Source of the DNA: Planctomycetota bacterium
Lineage (GTDB): Bacteria; Planctomycetota; Phycisphaerae; Phycisphaerales; SM1A02
Assembly (NCBI GenBank): GCA_022566535.1
Contig: JADFIR010000012.1
Span: forward strand, 18,059 to 82,058
Direction of reading: 5' to 3'
Length of the DNA stretch: 64,000 bases
In this document: piece after piece, positions 62,505 to 64,000 of the stretch
How positions within the stretch are numbered: the stretch's first letter is position 1
Layout: the number at the start of each line of letters is the position of its first letter
The notes under the pieces: model-generated
Told to the model about the DNA's origin: nothing
Databases searched by the model: none
The model's input: only the letters and a program-made list of their open reading frames with translations
Position numbers and translations under genes: made by a program

Positions 62505-63032
62505 ATGCGAATCGAGGTTCGAGACGCGTCGCGGCGGAGGATCGGCAGGATCGAGGTTGACCCGGCCCGGCGTCCCACCCGAGTGAACATTGAGGGCACG
62601 GACCGGGAGGTATTCCTCGATTGGGACAGGGCCTTGGATGATGCGAGGCATCTGCGCCGCTGTGTGGTCTGCGGATGCAGCGAGCTGTTTCGAGCCAAGG
62701 CGTTCCCGCAGGTCACCAGCTTCGTGGTGGTGCTGGCCTTCGCCGGTGCGGTCGTTGGTGCGTTGGGATACGCGACCACACCCCCGATCCTGGTGGCAAT
62801 GGTTGTCGTGCTGGCAGCGGACGTGGTGATCCTGTTGCTGGCCAGGCAGCGGCTGGTCTGTCACCGCTGCCGATCGAGCTATCACGGGCTGCCGGTTGCA
62901 CGATACCATCGGGCATGGGACCGGGCCGTGGCGGAGCGCCATTCGCCGGCGCCGCAGCCCGCGCCGCTTCGGAGCGGCCCACGCATAAGAACCTGGCTGA
63001 AGCGCGTCACGCAGGAACGTAGAACCGCATGA
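62505..63032 (+). CDS. Hypothetical membrane protein with Cys motifs, 175 aa
   Basis: Start at 62505 ('MRIEVRDASRRRIGRIEVDP'); the frame stays open upstream but antisense to tmk. A soluble N-terminal part ends in a CxxCxC-like 'RRCVVCGCSELFRAKAF', then two membrane helices ('VVVLAFAGAVVGALGYATT', 'ILVAMVVVLAADVVILLLAR'). A second knuckle 'LVCHRCRSSYHGL' follows, pairing as a split zinc ribbon, and the tail is basic. No family recognised. The next gene overlaps by 4 nt. Confidence 0.7.
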   Translation: MRIEVRDASRRRIGRIEVDPARRPTRVNIEGTDREVFLDWDRALDDARHLRRCVVCGCSELFRAKAFPQVTSFVVVLAFAGAVVGALGYATTPPILVAMVVVLAADVVILLLARQRLVCHRCRSSYHGLPVARYHRAWDRAVAERHSPAPQPAPLRSGPRIRTWLKRVTQERRTA

Positions 63033-63724
63033 GCCGCCAACGGACGCTGGTGCTGCTGGGCGGTGGCGGGCATGGGGCAGTCGTTGCCGAGGCCGCGCGT
63101 GCGAGCGGATGGTCGGTCGTCGGCTTCCTCGATGATGACGAGCACCATCCCCGCACCGAGCAGGTCAACCTCAAGCATCTGGGCGCGATTGAAGATCTCG
63201 CCACCGTGTTGGCGTCGTTGCCAAAGGGGACGGCCGCTTACGCCGCGGTGGGCGATCCGGCGGTTCGACGCCGGTGGCTGGATGCTGCGGATGAGACTGA
63301 AGCGCCGGCGATCATCCACCCAAGCGCGGTAGTCTCACCATCAGCCGCCCTCACCGAGGGAGCCTTCATAGGCCCAGGCGCGATCGTCAACGCCCGAGCC
63401 GTCATCGAGCGCGGCGTGATCGTCAATAGCGGAGCGCTCATCGAACATGACTGCGTGCTGGAAGCGTTCTGCCACGTGGCCCCCGGGGCTGTATTGGGAG
63501 GCCGGGTGACGGTCGGGCGAGACGCGCTGGTGGGTCTGAACGCGACGGTCCTGCCGGGCGTGCGGATCGGCGCGGCCGCCACGCTTGGGGCGGGGGCCGT
63601 GGCGGTCTCGGATATTCCCGAGGCTGCCACCGCTGTCGGCGTCCGCCCACCGCTCCCAGGATTGCCACAGTTTCTCGACGCGCTGGCTTTGGGTCCGCGC
63701 CTCGGCGTTCTCGGACGCCGATAA
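63029..63724 (+). CDS. NeuD/PglD-like sugar O/N-acyltransferase
   Basis: A protein of 231 residues; ATGA overlap with the gene before it. A Rossmann-like N-terminal domain ('TLVLLGGGGHGAVVAEAARA', 'GWSVVGFLDDDEHHP') precedes a left-handed beta-helix of hexapeptide repeats ('HPSAVVSPSAALTEGAFIGP', 'NSGALIEHDCVLEAFCHVAP'). The active-site His is in 'LIEHDCVLE'. Related enzymes transfer acetyl groups from acetyl-CoA to UDP-sugars (PglD) or sialic acid (NeuD). Acceptor unknown; a role in surface glycans is plausible. Confidence 0.9.
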   Translation: MSRQRTLVLLGGGGHGAVVAEAARASGWSVVGFLDDDEHHPRTEQVNLKHLGAIEDLATVLASLPKGTAAYAAVGDPAVRRRWLDAADETEAPAIIHPSAVVSPSAALTEGAFIGPGAIVNARAVIERGVIVNSGALIEHDCVLEAFCHVAPGAVLGGRVTVGRDALVGLNATVLPGVRIGAAATLGAGAVAVSDIPEAATAVGVRPPLPGLPQFLDALALGPRLGVLGRR

Positions 63725-64000
63725 TTCATTGCTCAACAGGGCCGCGCCGGCGGTGGCCAGAGGCTCGCCGGTCCGCGCCGCAAGGTTCCACCAGACCTGG
63801 GCCTCGACCGGGGCCGACGCCGTTCCCTGGCCCATGGCAAGCATATGGCCGAGGCGGACCTGGGCGTCGACGAAGTGCTTCTCCGCCGCGCGGCGATACA
63901 GGGCTATGGCCTGGGTCTGATCCTCGGGCACGCCGAGGCCCAGTTGATCGAGCGCCGCCAGGATATATTGGGATTCCAGATCGCCCTGCTCGGCCCCGGC
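63341..64000 (-). CDS. Sel1-repeat protein (5' partial)
   Basis: The frame enters from the right edge and is open to 63341 (219 codons). Sel1-like repeats are clear up to about 63660: 'AIALYRRAAEKHFVDAQVRL', 'GHMLAMGQGTASAPVEAQVW' and 'WWNLAARTGEPLATAGAALL'. The part from ~63724 down to 63341 runs antisense to the acyltransferase gene and shows no repeats ('RDRHGPRPKRGGRADPHARQ'). This long tail may be genuine read-through or the sign of a lost stop codon. Sel1 repeats are helical protein-binding units. The N-terminus lies outside the window. Confidence 0.75.
   Translation of the reverse strand, partial: AGAEQGDLESQYILAALDQLGLGVPEDQTQAIALYRRAAEKHFVDAQVRLGHMLAMGQGTASAPVEAQVWWNLAARTGEPLATAGAALLSNELSASENAEARTQSQRVEKLWQSWERWADADSGGSLGNIRDRHGPRPKRGGRADPHARQDRRVQTHQRVSPDRHPASQYSPGGHVAERFQHAVMFDERSAIDDHAALDDGSGVDDRAWAYEGSLGEGG

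Overview
The window is a dense, GC-rich stretch of bacterial chromosome. It most likely comes from a member of the Planctomycetes, of the Phycisphaerae/Phycisphaerales type. The main pointers are secreted proteins that end in short EF-hand (dockerin-like) modules of the 'DGTVGILDLLALLANWG' and 'PDGCVDAFDLAAVLAAWC' kinds, many small 'CRRCGYNLYGL' zinc-ribbon membrane proteins, a CRTAC1 (ASPIC/UnbV) lipoprotein paired with a TPR protein, two GroEL paralogues, and FmdB next to GrpE/DnaJ. This assignment is inference; no rRNA or tRNA gene was recognised.

Layout. Positions 1-4.4 kb hold the 3' end of a secreted protein, a GlcG/HbpS-like protein, a 7Fe ferredoxin and several decayed pieces: an orphan dockerin-like tail, a truncated type II secretion F gene and a duplicated tail of acs. 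At 4.45-6.49 kb lies acetyl-CoA synthetase (acs). At 6.6-9.03 kb is a four-gene minus-strand cassette that looks less GC-rich than its surroundings. It encodes a B3-like small protein, a winged-helix plus nuclease-like protein, and two paralogous PD-(D/E)XK-like proteins. I consider it the best candidate for an undescribed (restriction- or defence-like) system here. Positions 9.2-18.3 kb carry RNase R and a chaperone block (groEL-groES-groEL-dnaJ-grpE-fmdB, all on the minus strand).

Positions 18.6-27.5 kb contain membrane proteins, a MoxR ATPase, hypoxanthine phosphoribosyltransferase, MgtE, and a Na/Pi symporter with a PhoU-like partner. They end in a TrmH/SpoU methyltransferase whose reading frame breaks before its last motif. 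Positions 27.5-38.7 kb contain a TolB-propeller/amidohydrolase fusion, galactokinase, a secreted protein with a Cys-bearing C-terminal module, FolC and LeuRS. Positions 38.8-41.6 kb form a four-gene run of DUF2007-like, zinc-ribbon and DUF4026/DUF2314 proteins. Positions 41.7-45.9 kb hold a PDZ protein, a kinase-fold phosphotransferase and the yicC-secG-tpiA operon.

Positions 46.0-46.8 kb hold a REP-associated Y1 transposase (RAYT) with its probable cognate REP palindromes on both sides. AlaRS follows (with an unusual insertion), then a sugar-isomerase-like protein, a zinc-type oxidoreductase, a YbdK-type ligase and ClpS. Next comes a large FG-GAP secreted protein, the CRTAC1/TPR pair, a YbaK-type deacylase, thymidylate kinase, a NeuD-like acyltransferase, and a Sel1-repeat protein cut by the window edge. 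Most of the window is ordinary housekeeping sequence. The accessory interest lies in the 6.6-9.0 kb cassette, the palindromic repeat families and the many small gene remnants.
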